64,000 bases of DNA from NCBI GenBank assembly GCA_003142375.1, contig PLME01000008.1:31586-95585 (forward strand), written 5' to 3'. A program made the translations under genes and the position numbers. This DNA comes from Dehalococcoidia bacterium (GTDB taxonomy: Bacteria; Chloroflexota; Dehalococcoidia; GIF9; UBA5629). Position 1 is the stretch's first letter; every line of letters begins with the position of its first letter. A model generated the notes under the pieces. The model was not told the origin of the DNA. It saw nothing but the letters and a program-made list of their open reading frames with translations, and searched no databases. This document shows, piece by piece, positions 44,418-53,902 of this stretch.

Positions 44418-45944
44418 ATGGATTGGATATATTATCTAATTGTCGGCCTCGTGGCCGTTTTGTTTCTGCTTGTCGGGTACTTCACTCGCCAGCTTCTGGC
44501 GAATCAACAAATAAGGCTCACTCAGAATGAGGCGAAGAAGCTACTAGAGAGCGCTCAAGCCAAATACGAGCAGATGGTGCTCGATGCCAAAGAAGAAGCT
44601 GTCAAATTAAGGGCGGCTGCGGAGGCGGAAAGCAGGGAGCGAAGGTATGAGCTGCAAAGGCTGGAAAGGCGTTCCAGTCAGCGCGAGGAGAGGTTAGAAA
44701 GGAAGCTGGAAGCGCTCGAAAGGCGAGAGCGGAGCTTGATGGCACGCGAGAAAGAGATAGAAACCATCAAAGCTGAGATCGAAGAACTAAAAGGGAAGCA
44801 AATGCAGCGCCTGGAAGCTATTTCGGGGATGTCCAGCGACGAAGCCAAACAGCTCCTTCTAAATGCGGTAGAGGATGAGATTAAAGAGGATGCTTCACGC
44901 AAGGTGCGTGAATGGGAAGTCCGCATTAAAGATGAAATAGACGCCAAGGCCCGCGATATACTGGCAACCACCATCCAGAGATGTGCCACTGATGTTGTCT
45001 CCGAAACCACAGTTTCGGTGGTAGCTCTGCCTAACGATGATATGAAGGGGCGCCTGATCGGGCGTGAGGGACGCAATATACGCGCCATGGAGCAGGCCAC
45101 GGGCGTCGACCTGATAATCGACGACACCCCTGAGTCGGTGACCATTTCGAGCTTCGACCCCATACGCAGGGAGGTCGCCAGGGTAGCGCTTACCAACCTT
45201 ATCCTCGACGGCAGGATACATCCCGCCCGCATCGAGGAAGTAGTAGAAAAAGCCAAATCCGAAGTAGAAGCGACCATAAAGGTCGAGGGCGAGCAGGCCA
45301 CCAGGAAAGCGGGGGTACAGGGTCTGCATCCCGAATTGATGAAACTTCTGGGACGCCTTAAATACAGGACAAGCTATGGACAGAACGTCCTGACGCATAG
45401 TCTGGAAGTCGCCCACATTGCCGGCATGCTGGCAGCCGAGATCGGCGCCAATGTAATGCTGGCCAAGAGGGCGGCTCTATTACATGATATTGGCAAAGCG
45501 GTCGACCATGAGGTCGAAGGCCCGCATGCCCTGATCGGCGCCAACCTGGTCAAGCAGTGGGACAAGTCGGCTGAAGTGTCTCAGGCCATATCCGAGCACC
45601 ACGGCGAATCCACTACCACGAGTACACTGGGTTTCATCCTGGCAACGGCTGATCAGATAAGCGGGTCCAGGCTGGGGGCCAGGCGTGAATCACTCGACCA
45701 GTATATTAAGAGGATTGAAGCGCTGGAAAATGTCGCCAGCAGCTTTCCCGGCGTGGAAAAGGCCTTCGCCATCCAGGCGGGACGCGAGGTACGCATTATC
45801 GTGAAACCGGACCAGGTGGACGACCTGGCCGCCATGCGACTGGCACGCGACATAGTCAAGAAAATTGAAGAAAGCCTGGAATATCCGGGCCAGATAAAGG
45901 TCACAGTTATGCGAGAGGTGAGGGCGGTCGACTACGCAAAATAA
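44418..45944 (+). CDS. rny: Ribonuclease Y
   Basis: A 508-residue membrane-anchored endoribonuclease. Residues about 4-25 are a transmembrane helix, about 30-190 a long coiled coil, then a KH domain ([15 protein letters not shown]) and an HD domain ([15 protein letters not shown]). It initiates mRNA decay. ATG 44418 is preferred because AGAGAGG lies upstream; an in-frame TTG 27 bases earlier is possible. Confidence 0.96.
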   Translation: MDWIYYLIVGLVAVLFLLVGYFTRQLLANQQIRLTQNEAKKLLESAQAKYEQMVLDAKEEAVKLRAAAEAESRERRYELQRLERRSSQREERLERKLEALERRERSLMAREKEIETIKAEIEELKGKQMQRLEAISGMSSDEAKQLLLNAVEDEIKEDASRKVREWEVRIKDEIDAKARDILATTIQRCATDVVSETTVSVVALPNDDMKGRLIGREGRNIRAMEQATGVDLIIDDTPESVTISSFDPIRREVARVALTNLILDGRIHPARIEEVVEKAKSEVEATIKVEGEQATRKAGVQGLHPELMKLLGRLKYRTSYGQNVLTHSLEVAHIAGMLAAEIGANVMLAKRAALLHDIGKAVDHEVEGPHALIGANLVKQWDKSAEVSQAISEHHGESTTTSTLGFILATADQISGSRLGARRESLDQYIKRIEALENVASSFPGVEKAFAIQAGREVRIIVKPDQVDDLAAMRLARDIVKKIEESLEYPGQIKVTVMREVRAVDYAK

Positions 45945-45963
45945 ATCATTGAGGTAGGCACCT

Positions 45964-46731
45964 TTGAAAATCCTGGCGATCGGTGATGTTATCGGCAAGC
46001 CTGGAAGGGATGCGGTCAAGCAGTTTCTTCCAGGCTTGATTAATGAATACGGCGTAAAGCTGGTTATAGCCAACGGGGAAAACTCGGCCCACGGGATCGG
46101 CATAACGGTCAACACGGCCCGTGACCTGATAGATGCCGGTGTAGACGTAATCACCACCGGCAACCATGTATGGGCGCAGCGTGACATCATGAATCACCTG
46201 GATGGGGAATTGCCCGTTATCAGGCCCCTCAACTTCCCTCCCGGCGCACCGGGCTGCGGCTATAGAATATCCAATAACGTCCTGGTGGTAAATCTCATCG
46301 GGCGTATCTTTGTCGGGCAGTATGACTGCCCCTTCCGGGCCATGGATTCTCTTCTCAGCACCCTGGACCCGATGCCTAAAATAATTGTGGTTGATTTTCA
46401 TGCCGAGGCAACCTCGGAAAAAGTGGCGCTGGGGCGATACCTGGACGGCAGGGTAAGCGCTGTTTACGGCACCCACACCCATATCGGCACCACAGACAGC
46501 CATATCTTGCCCAACGGCACCGCTTATGTGACGGACATAGGCATGGTAGGCCCCATGGACTCCATTATCGGCGATGACGTGGATAACGTGTTGACCAGCT
46601 TCCTGGTCGGGCTGCCGCACAGGTTATCCGTCGGCAAGGGATTCTGTGCCTTCGATGCCATCCTGCTGGATATCGATGATGAAACCGGCAAAGCCGAAAG
46701 CATCGAGCGCATCCGGAGAGAGGAGACTTAG
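45964..46731 (+). CDS. ymdB: YmdB-family metallophosphoesterase
   Basis: A 255-residue calcineurin-like phosphoesterase (TIGR00282): ILAIGDVIGKPGRDAV at the start, ANGENSAHGIG, TTGNHVW and GTHTHIGTTDSHILPNGT near the end. The Bacillus homologue hydrolyses 2',3'-cAMP and affects RNase Y-linked regulation. The TTG start follows GAGGTAGG. It sits after rny as in many Firmicutes and Chloroflexi. Confidence 0.94.
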   Translation: MKILAIGDVIGKPGRDAVKQFLPGLINEYGVKLVIANGENSAHGIGITVNTARDLIDAGVDVITTGNHVWAQRDIMNHLDGELPVIRPLNFPPGAPGCGYRISNNVLVVNLIGRIFVGQYDCPFRAMDSLLSTLDPMPKIIVVDFHAEATSEKVALGRYLDGRVSAVYGTHTHIGTTDSHILPNGTAYVTDIGMVGPMDSIIGDDVDNVLTSFLVGLPHRLSVGKGFCAFDAILLDIDDETGKAESIERIRREET

Positions 46732-46733
46732 AA

Positions 46734-47573
46734 TTGAAGTACGACCTGCATTTGCACACCACGGCTTCGGACGGCAGGCTAAGGCCGGCCGAGCTGGTTA
46801 AATTGGCTGCAGAGAGGGGATTGGAGGTCATGGCGGTTACCGACCACGATAGCGTCGTCGGGATCGACGAGGCGCTTGAGGCCGCGCGCATCTTCCCGCA
46901 TCTCTATGTCATTCCCGGGGTTGAGATAAATACCGACCTGGCTTCGGGCGAGCTGCATGTCCTGGGCTATTTTCTCGATTTCAAGGATAAGGACCTGGCC
47001 GCGTCGCTGGAGAAGATCAGGGAGTCGAGGGTGGGCCGTGCCCGGAAAATGATAGAGAAGCTGCGCAAGCTGGGCAAGCCTATAGAATGGCAGAGGATAC
47101 AGGAGCTGGCCAGGGGCGAGTCCGTATGTAGGCCTCATATAGCGCAGGCCATGCTGGAAAAAGGCTATATTACCACCGAGCACGAAGCCTTCGACAAGTT
47201 TATCGGGCGCAACGGGCCGGCCTACGTAGAGCGCGAGAAAATCAAGCCGGTCGAAGCTGTGGAGATCATTAAAAAGGCCCGCGGCGTGCCTGTTTTGGCC
47301 CACCCGGATGATATACAGGGCCTGGACGAGATGATCGTGGAACTGAAGGCGGCCGGGCTGGTGGGACTTGAAGCTTACTACGCTCAATATCCGAAACATG
47401 TTATTGAAAGACTGGTCAAGGTCGCACAAAAATATGGCCTGCTCACCACCGGGGGGACCGATTATCATCATTTTGGAGACGACAGGGAGATTGCCCTGGG
47501 GTCGGCGGATATCCCCAGAGCCTGCATCGAGAAGCTGTTCGAAGCGGCCGGTAAACATATTGATCTAAGCTAA
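46734..47573 (+). CDS. PHP-domain phosphoesterase
   Basis: A 279-residue protein with PHP metal motifs: YDLHLHTTASDGRL, TDHDSVVGIDEAL, IPGVEINTD, VLAHPDD and GGTDYHHFGDD. It resembles the YciV/TrpH group (RNase AM or 3',5'-nucleoside bisphosphatase). The TTG start follows GGAG and lies 2 bases after ymdB, so it ends the RNA-decay gene run. Confidence 0.9.
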   Translation: MKYDLHLHTTASDGRLRPAELVKLAAERGLEVMAVTDHDSVVGIDEALEAARIFPHLYVIPGVEINTDLASGELHVLGYFLDFKDKDLAASLEKIRESRVGRARKMIEKLRKLGKPIEWQRIQELARGESVCRPHIAQAMLEKGYITTEHEAFDKFIGRNGPAYVEREKIKPVEAVEIIKKARGVPVLAHPDDIQGLDEMIVELKAAGLVGLEAYYAQYPKHVIERLVKVAQKYGLLTTGGTDYHHFGDDREIALGSADIPRACIEKLFEAAGKHIDLS

Positions 47574-47578
47574 CCATA

Positions 47579-47758
47579 GAGATTGCTTCGCTTCGCTCGC
47601 AATGACCTGTAATCGAAGGGAAACACGTCATTGCGAGGCACACAGTGCCGTTCTACAAAACACGTCATTGCGAGGAGCCGCAGGCGACGTGGCAATCTTT
47701 ATATCGAAGACTGCAGTGTTAACCCTAGAGATTGCTTCGCTTTGCTCGCAATGACCTG
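47579..47758. repeat. Palindromic repeat cluster GATTGCTTCGC...GCAATGAC
   Basis: Several inverted copies of one element: ATTGCTTCGCTTCGCTCGC followed by AATGACCTG (about 47582-47608), inverted GTCATTGCGAGG at about 47628 and 47664, GACGTGGCAATCT at about 47687, and a further ATTGCTTCGCTTTGCTCGC copy at about 47731. No coding sense. The same family is seen at 57540-57690, so it is a dispersed, mobile-like palindromic repeat. Confidence 0.8.
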
Positions 47759-47851
47759 CTTACGGAATACGTGAAAAGGCGGATGGAACAGAACGTGAAA
47801 AATGATATAATATGTCGGTTTTGAGCCAAATAACCGCGCGAAAGGAGAAAC

Positions 47852-49954
47852 ATGGACGCATCTCGCGAAATTTTCTGGCATATTCCCTTCTTCGTTCAGA
47901 TCAGTCTCTATACTGCAGCCGTAGTTGCTGTACTGCTCATCGGGTATGCGGTTTACAAACGCTACCAGATGTGGATGCTCGGCAAGCCGGACAAGCGTTT
48001 TGACAATCCCGGCAAAAGGATAGCCGAATTCATCAAGATAACCATCCTGGATGCCTTCATCCACAGGCGTTTTTTCAGGGACCCCTATCCGGGAATCATG
48101 CATTTCCTGATCTTTATCGGTTGTGTGCTTCTTTTCATCGGGGCGGGCCTCGACTTTCTGAACCACTATTTATTTGCGCCCTTCGGCGCCGAGTTCATCC
48201 ATGGCCCGGTCTACATCTACCTGGGTGGGTTGTGGAATATCGGTGGGGTCATGGTCCTGGTGGGACTGGTCCTGGCATTTGTCAGGCGCTATATTCAAAG
48301 GCCCAAGAGGCTCAACACCGTGTTCGACGACGGGGTTGCCCTTCTGCTCATTTTAATCGTGGTTGTCACGGGCTTCTTCCTGCAGGGTTTCCGCATGATT
48401 GCCGCGGTACCCAATGGCCTCACCCAGCCTGAGTATTACGTCTATCCCGAATGGGGTCAGGCACGTTTCGTCGGCTTCTGGATCGCCGGCATGTTCGCCA
48501 ATTTGCCCGAGACTACAAGATTATTGTGGTACCAGATACTCTGGTATTTCCACGTTGTCATTACTGTTGGCTCGGTGCTCTATATAATCCTCTCATGGGA
48601 GAAGCTGACCCACATACTGGTATCGCCGGCCAACGTCCTCTTTAAGACTTCCAGGCCCAAGGGCGCTCTCAGCCTGGTGGACCTTGAAAATGCCGAAACT
48701 TACGGCGTGGGCAGGATACAGGACTTCACCTGGAAGCAGCTGTTTGACCTTGACGCCTGCACCAATTGCGGACGCTGCCAGGACCGCTGTCCCGCCTACC
48801 TCACCGACAAGCCCCTTTCGCCCCGCAAAATCGTCCAGGATTTGAAGACCCACTGGCTGGAACAGGCTCCTGCGCTGATGGCCGCCAAGAAGGCTGCCGT
48901 AGCGTCCGGCTCCGGCGCCGCAACCAATGTTGCCGTCGAGGAAAAAACTATGGTTGGCCAGATAATAACTGAAGATGAGATCTGGTCCTGCACCACCTGC
49001 CGCGCCTGTCAGGATGTCTGCCCGGTCTTCGTCGAACACATCGACAAGATAATCGATATGAGGCGTCACCTCGTTCTCGACCTCGCCCAGATACCGGAGA
49101 CCGGCGAATCCGTTCTTAAATGCATGGAGGCCAGGGGCCATAGCTGCAAAGGCACCACGCTGACCAGGACGGACTGGACCAGCGGCCTTGATATCAAGCA
49201 GCTATCCGAGGAACCCAATGTCGATTACGTATTCTTCGCCGGCTGTGCAGCATCGCTGGAAGAGCGCAGCACCAAGATCGCTATTGCCACCGCCAGGATT
49301 CTCAAAGAGGCGGGTATTAATTTCGGTATCCTGGGTGCCCAGGAGATGTGCTGCGGTGAGCCGGCCAGGCGCTTAGGTAACGAATATCTTTTCCAGACTC
49401 TGGCTGCGCAAAGCGTCGAGCAGTTCAAGGGCTACAATATCAAGAATATCATCACCATCTGCCCGCACTGCTTCAATACCATCAAGAATGAATATCCGCA
49501 GTTTGGCGGTAATTTCGAAGTTATCCATCACAGCACCTTTATCTCCAACCTGATCAACGAAGGCAAGATCAAGCCGGCCGTGATGAAAGAGAACAGGATC
49601 ACCTATCACGATTCCTGTTATCTCGGCAGGCACAACGATATCTATGATCCCCAGAGGCATGTCCTGCAGTCCATCAACAAGCTGCCGCTTCTTGAGATGG
49701 AGCGCTCCAGGAACAGCGGGTTCTGCTGTGGCGGCGGTGGCGGCCGCTTCTGGATGGAGGAAAGGCTCGGCACACGTATCAGCGAAGCCCGCATCCAGCA
49801 GGTGCTGGACGTCGGCGCCGATACCGTAGCTACGGCTTGTCCTTACTGCGTGCAGATGTTCACCGACGCCATCAAAGCCAAAGGCGCCGAGGAAACGCTG
49901 GTCGCCAAGGATATCGCCGAACTCGTAGTCGAATCCATGTTCCCGCCTAAATAA
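47852..49954 (+). CDS. Membrane heme b / HdrD-like Fe-S oxidoreductase
   Basis: A 700-residue fusion. The N-terminal 250 residues hold about six membrane segments of the NarI/DsrM heme b type. Two 4Fe-4S motifs follow (C303, 306, 309, 313; C380, 383, 386, 390), then two CCG domains of the HdrD type (FFAGCAAS, MCCGEP; HDSCYLGRH, FCCGGGGG) that may bind a noncubane cluster. This matches proteins proposed to move electrons between ETF and quinone in syntrophic bacteria. AGGAG precedes the ATG. etfAB is not adjacent. Confidence 0.88.
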   Translation: MDASREIFWHIPFFVQISLYTAAVVAVLLIGYAVYKRYQMWMLGKPDKRFDNPGKRIAEFIKITILDAFIHRRFFRDPYPGIMHFLIFIGCVLLFIGAGLDFLNHYLFAPFGAEFIHGPVYIYLGGLWNIGGVMVLVGLVLAFVRRYIQRPKRLNTVFDDGVALLLILIVVVTGFFLQGFRMIAAVPNGLTQPEYYVYPEWGQARFVGFWIAGMFANLPETTRLLWYQILWYFHVVITVGSVLYIILSWEKLTHILVSPANVLFKTSRPKGALSLVDLENAETYGVGRIQDFTWKQLFDLDACTNCGRCQDRCPAYLTDKPLSPRKIVQDLKTHWLEQAPALMAAKKAAVASGSGAATNVAVEEKTMVGQIITEDEIWSCTTCRACQDVCPVFVEHIDKIIDMRRHLVLDLAQIPETGESVLKCMEARGHSCKGTTLTRTDWTSGLDIKQLSEEPNVDYVFFAGCAASLEERSTKIAIATARILKEAGINFGILGAQEMCCGEPARRLGNEYLFQTLAAQSVEQFKGYNIKNIITICPHCFNTIKNEYPQFGGNFEVIHHSTFISNLINEGKIKPAVMKENRITYHDSCYLGRHNDIYDPQRHVLQSINKLPLLEMERSRNSGFCCGGGGGRFWMEERLGTRISEARIQQVLDVGADTVATACPYCVQMFTDAIKAKGAEETLVAKDIAELVVESMFPPK

Positions 49955-49978
49955 AGACTTGAGCTAGTTAACGAAAGA

Positions 49979-50009
49979 GGCCGTAATGCAATGCATTACG
50001 GCCCTTTTT
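49979..50009 (+). terminator. Intrinsic terminator
   Basis: A perfect 10-bp stem GGCCGTAATG/CATTACGGCC, 5-base loop, then TTTTT. It ends the oxidoreductase gene and marks the left edge of the AT-rich island. Confidence 0.85.
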
Positions 50010-50047
50010 GTTAGAGATTACAGAAGATTTCTTAAAAGCAAATTCTC

Positions 50048-50869
50048 TTAAACCCTTATTTCGTTTTCGCTATCGATAATTCTTAAAACCTTTTGAGTTA
50101 ATGCTAGCATCATTTCAGCGCGATCTTTTTCAACATAAGTCTGGCTATGAACTACATCATTGCGAATGGCTTTAATGTCATTAATGATTGTGGCTGTTTC
50201 TTTAGAGATTATTCCGGATTGAGTTAATCTAATAACTAGATCTGAAATTCGATTATATTGTTGAGTAATTTCATTTTTCCTGGCAATTTTCTGGAGGGCG
50301 GTTTCAATAGCTTTGTAAGCCTCATAAATTGATAAATCGTAGTATCCAATCTTGAACATTTGGGATGCTCTGGACAGGTGAGTCTCTTCATCTATAGAAT
50401 TTTGTTCGACCTGTGCCTCCAGATCTTTTTCTTTCAATTTACGCTGAGAGAGCAGTATTAACTGAATTGACGATACTAATGTTATTGCGATTGTTGCTAG
50501 CTGAATGATTAAAAATAGTGCACTTAATAAATCGGGGTTAGGAGGCCAATAAGGTTTGAGTGCATATTCTATTAATGAAAGGATCCACAAAAATAATGCA
50601 ATTAGTGGTACTATGATTGATATTGCAAAAAACCAATTGCCCAGATTTTGAGAAAGGCGGGACGCTTTTGGTGTTATAAATTCAATGCTAAATAGATAAA
50701 CGGATATAAAAAGCGCAAAGGAGAAAATATAGTAGATAGTTATTAACGTTATATTAAAGCCGAATAAGGTGAAATTCGCATTGAGCTCTTTTACAATCGG
50801 AAAAATCGTAAATAATGCAGCGAGCAGTGCTACCGCAAATCCTACCTTTGTCTTTGCAAAACTTGTCAT
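50048..50869 (-). CDS. Membrane protein with C-terminal HEPN-like domain
   Basis: A 273-residue protein with four hydrophobic segments in residues about 8-145, then a charged linker and a helical C-terminal domain. That domain carries R236-NDVV-H241, the RX4H pattern of HEPN RNases, with helices such as LSIYEAYKAIETALQKIA before it. This suggests a membrane-tethered RNase or a DUF4145-like sensor. Composition is AT-rich. It follows the 350-residue gene by 17 bases, probably in one operon. Confidence 0.55.
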   Translation of the reverse strand: MTSFAKTKVGFAVALLAALFTIFPIVKELNANFTLFGFNITLITIYYIFSFALFISVYLFSIEFITPKASRLSQNLGNWFFAISIIVPLIALFLWILSLIEYALKPYWPPNPDLLSALFLIIQLATIAITLVSSIQLILLSQRKLKEKDLEAQVEQNSIDEETHLSRASQMFKIGYYDLSIYEAYKAIETALQKIARKNEITQQYNRISDLVIRLTQSGIISKETATIINDIKAIRNDVVHSQTYVEKDRAEMMLALTQKVLRIIDSENEIRV

Positions 50870-50886
50870 TTTAGCTCACAAGGCTT

Positions 50887-51939
50887 TTAACGTATAGCAT
50901 ATCGTTCTAAAAATAATTCAGCTAGATTTTTTCTTACAGTAGTACCTAATCTCTGGGTTGATTCATGAACCTCCCATAATGAGTCGCTTTGTGCTAAATT
51001 AGCTTCTGTTCGTAACCCCTCAAAATGGATTTTATCGTGGATTTCGAATAAAGCATCGCTAATATTAACAAATTCGCCATCATGAAAAAATGCACCACGA
51101 ATTTTTGTTTGTTCTTTAAAACCATATCCAAATCTATCTAGCATATGCTGTTCTCGGCCAGCACCAGTTGCATGATGTCTAATATCTTTCTTATTGCAGC
51201 GATCACAATGATGTATCTCTTCACAGTATGCCGGTTCACCCGCAATTGACTGCAAAATTGCCAAATAAAATGCTACTACGGCCGAATCATTATGATATAG
51301 TCCTCTTGACTCACTCATGCTTTTAACAAATACATATAGACATATTAAATCGTAAAGTCTTTCTGCGTCCTTGCTTCCGGCTGATTTCAGTCCTCTAAAA
51401 GTGGCAAATGCTTTCCTGTAATTGATAATCTTATTCTTGGGTTTTGGATTCGTGAACAAAATACCTCTCTTTTGAAGAGTGTCTATCTGTTCAGGAGTGA
51501 GGGTTTCAGGAATACTGGGCAAGAGATCTCTCGTACTCCAGAATAATGTTAGAGGAAACCTATCGAAGTCCAACTCATTAATTCTGTCAGGACTAAATGG
51601 TTTAAGAGATGAATTATAGTTCTCAATGAAGGTTAGATCAGAATCATCTTGTTGGTTATCAAGTCCAGTTTCTCCGTAGTCAAATGGTTCACTGTCATCG
51701 GATATAAAAGCATGAAAGAATACAAGATCACGATATGCATAATAGGATGGTATTCCGATATTATTTAGAGCCATAACTGCTCCATAACCGTGAGGAATAC
51801 CATATGAGAAACCTCTGAACATTTCTTCTTTGGCCTTAACCGTCCTCAGCGTATGCCCATCTCCCAGATCATATGGACTAATCGGAACTTTTGGTGTAAA
51901 AACAATGTAATGAGTAGGTATTATATCCATCAACCCCAT
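50887..51939 (-). CDS. Hypothetical protein with CxxC and HEPN-like RX4H
   Basis: A 350-residue soluble protein with no recognised family. A small Cys/His patch (HHCDRCNKKDIRHH, about 248-261) may bind zinc. Near the C-terminus R281-GAFF-H286 followed by DGEF fits the RX4H motif of ApeA/HEPN domains. GGAG is 7 bases before the ATG. AT-rich. It is the first gene of a two-gene unit with the membrane HEPN-like gene. Defence or stress function is inferred only from motif and island context. Confidence 0.5.
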   Translation of the reverse strand: MGLMDIIPTHYIVFTPKVPISPYDLGDGHTLRTVKAKEEMFRGFSYGIPHGYGAVMALNNIGIPSYYAYRDLVFFHAFISDDSEPFDYGETGLDNQQDDSDLTFIENYNSSLKPFSPDRINELDFDRFPLTLFWSTRDLLPSIPETLTPEQIDTLQKRGILFTNPKPKNKIINYRKAFATFRGLKSAGSKDAERLYDLICLYVFVKSMSESRGLYHNDSAVVAFYLAILQSIAGEPAYCEEIHHCDRCNKKDIRHHATGAGREQHMLDRFGYGFKEQTKIRGAFFHDGEFVNISDALFEIHDKIHFEGLRTEANLAQSDSLWEVHESTQRLGTTVRKNLAELFLERYAIR

Positions 51940-51966
51940 AATCAGCTCCTTTAAGACGGTAGAAAT

Positions 51967-52041
51967 TGGCTCCTCGGGTAGGATTCGAACCTACGACCTA
52001 GCGGTTAACAGCTGCCCACTCTACCGTTGAGCTACCGAGGA
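51967..52041 (-). tRNA. tRNA-Asn (GTT), degenerate duplicate copy
   Basis: Same length as the copy at 53140 with three transitions, all in the 5' half. One puts an A-C mismatch into the anticodon stem and one turns a D-stem G-C into G-T. The anticodon loop and 3' half are identical, and CCA is encoded. It may still fold, but looks like a decayed duplicate or attachment-site copy. Confidence 0.75.
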
Positions 52042-52089
52042 ATAACACTTCGAACCTCAACACATCATTGAAGCGGTCATCGTTGCGCG

Positions 52090-53034
52090 TTATTGCAACG
52101 GCGCATAACCTTTTGCTCTTATACACCAGTTCCCTTTCCAGTCAGGATTACTAATTGAACGGCCATCATACGATACTGAAGAATTCGTGCTTTCCCGTGT
52201 GTCTTCATAGTCAACAGTAAATAATGATGCTTCTCCAATTATGGTCATCTTAAATCCAGGCATTGGTTGTGGTTGGTCGCTATAAGTTACAACTTCGACA
52301 CAGAAATCATTATTGACTATGACACCTGGAATTGGAATGTCGTGCCAAATAGTGCTGAAATCACTAGCATCGCCATAAAGTTGCCATGGATAGTCCTTTT
52401 CCCATATTAAAGAATGGGTATTTTTATCCCAGATATGGACTGTGAAAGTTTTATCCTGAAGTGAGCCATGCCCTTTTGCGACCGCTGAAGCACTCATTGG
52501 TACAGCAGTTAGTTTAAAAGGATAAGTTGGCGCTGAAAAACATACCATGTGACCACTACCGCCAGATACAAATCGACCTGTGTACATATAGTTTGCGATC
52601 CCTTGACCTTTACCGTCATATTGAATTGTAATCGGTTTCTTATTGTCGAAAGTGATGGCTTTGAATTTGGTAGTCTTATCACCGATTGATAATTCATGCT
52701 CAGCCGTATCTATAACCTGAACAGAAAACACGACCTTCGATGGTAAGCCCTCAATGACTCCGATTTCCTTTGCATCCTTAATTGTACCGTCAACTTTCAA
52801 TTGGGCAGAATATTGGTCGGAAACATTATCGTCAGATGATATAAATGCGGTAACAGTTAAATTGTCCCCCACAAAAATAATGTCTGGTTTCGCACTTATA
52901 TTATCTACAGTGAAAACAGGTTATTTTACGGTTTCGTCAATCTTAGTTGGTGCTGATTTTGTGGTATTAGTGCAAGCTACAAAGAAAATTAGAATGATAA
53001 TACTATAAAAGATTCTAATCCGCCCACTATTCAT
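52090..53034 (-). pseudogene. Lipoprotein gene interrupted by in-frame TAA
   Basis: The frame begins at ATG 53034 (GAGG upstream) with a signal peptide and lipobox (IFFVAC, C21). A single TAA at codon 38 (52921-52923) stops it, and the same frame then stays open for 277 more codons, with no shift. Downstream sequence has an extracytoplasmic beta-rich character (DGTIKDAKEIGVIEGLPSKV) and no recognised domain. Causes could be a real nonsense mutation, a sequence error, or readthrough. A GTG at 52872 could serve as a start but has no ribosome binding site. Confidence 0.7.
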
Positions 53035-53139
53035 TTCCCTTGCCTCAACCTCTTTGGCCGTATTCTATCGCATCTGCCTAATGAGTACAATGGATTTATA
53101 GATAATGTATATGATATAGCAGAGTTTAGGGGAAGAAAT

Positions 53140-53214
53140 TGGCTCCTCGGGTAGGATTCGAACCTACGACCTAGCGGTTAACAGCCGCCCGCTCTACCGC
53201 TGAGCTACCGAGGA
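53140..53214 (-). tRNA. tRNA-Asn (GTT)
   Basis: Acceptor TCCTCGG/CCGAGGA, anticodon stem GGCGG/CCGCT around loop CTGTTAA, T-loop GGTTCGAATCC, CCA encoded. All stems pair, so this is the functional copy. Confidence 0.96.
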
Positions 53215-53296
53215 ATATACATTCAGGCAGAGAGTAACTGCCTGCGGTAAAAGAAACGAGACATTATAACATTGGGTGTGGATGGGGGCAAAAGTA

Positions 53297-53902
53297 TCAA
53301 TGCTGCATTAACTTATCGTAAATTACTTTTACCTGCTGCCTGGTCACTTCCATCGTGCTGTCATTATTGACGGTGAAGTCGGCAAATTTCATTTTCTCCC
53401 GGACGGGCACCTGCGATTTTATGCGGCTGCGGACGTCCTCTTCAGATAAGCCCCGGTTAATAAGCCTCTTAATCTGAGTTTCCTCGGAGGCGTAAACAAC
53501 AATTATCTTTTCCACCAGCAGGTGCGCTACTTCAGGCCCCACTTCCAGCAGCAGGGGTATGTCTTTGATAATCAGGCCATTAGGGTCAACGGCCTTTCTT
53601 TCCTCGACCAGCCGCTGGTCTTCCTTGAGTATTTCCGGATGCATAATCGAATCCAGCTTCTTAAGTTTTTCGGGGTTGGAGAAAACTATAGCGGCCAGCT
53701 TTTGCCTGTTGAGAGTCTGGTCTGCATTGAGAATATCCCGGCCGAAATAATCGACTATGCCCTGCCACGCTACCTTGCCGGGTTCAACAACGTCGTGTGC
53801 CAACTGGTCGGCGTCGATAACGAAGGCGCCGAGGTCGGCGAACATGCGCGCCACGGTGCTCTTGCCTGTGCCGATGGTCCCGGTAACCCCCGCAATTATC
53901 AT
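53297..53902 (-). CDS. coaE: Dephospho-CoA kinase
   Basis: A 201-residue P-loop kinase for the last step of CoA synthesis. The P-loop GTIGTGKS is at 8-15, followed by DADQLAHDVVEPG and IVVYASEETQIKRL. It overlaps the upstream PHP gene by 4 bases (53899-53902), so the two are translationally coupled. Confidence 0.95.
   Translation of the reverse strand: MIIAGVTGTIGTGKSTVARMFADLGAFVIDADQLAHDVVEPGKVAWQGIVDYFGRDILNADQTLNRQKLAAIVFSNPEKLKKLDSIMHPEILKEDQRLVEERKAVDPNGLIIKDIPLLLEVGPEVAHLLVEKIIVVYASEETQIKRLINRGLSEEDVRSRIKSQVPVREKMKFADFTVNNDSTMEVTRQQVKVIYDKLMQH

Larger units (their letters stand above)
50040..53217. other. AT-rich accessory island next to duplicated tRNA-Asn
   Basis: Between the oxidoreductase terminator and the intact tRNA-Asn lie two hypothetical genes, a degenerate tRNA-Asn copy and a broken lipoprotein gene, all on the minus strand and all clearly more AT-rich than the flanks. 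An 84-bp direct repeat (51961-52044 and 53134-53217, 3 mismatches) carries the tRNA copies. No integrase is seen, so the boundaries are inferred. Confidence 0.45.

Noticed and set aside
47579..47758. Possible CRISPR array
   Set aside because: Repeats are inverted and unevenly spaced, with no unique spacers and no cas genes in the window.
52921..52923. TAA as a recoded or readthrough codon
   Set aside because: No stem-loop or sequence context supporting readthrough was seen; a plain nonsense mutation or sequence error is simpler.
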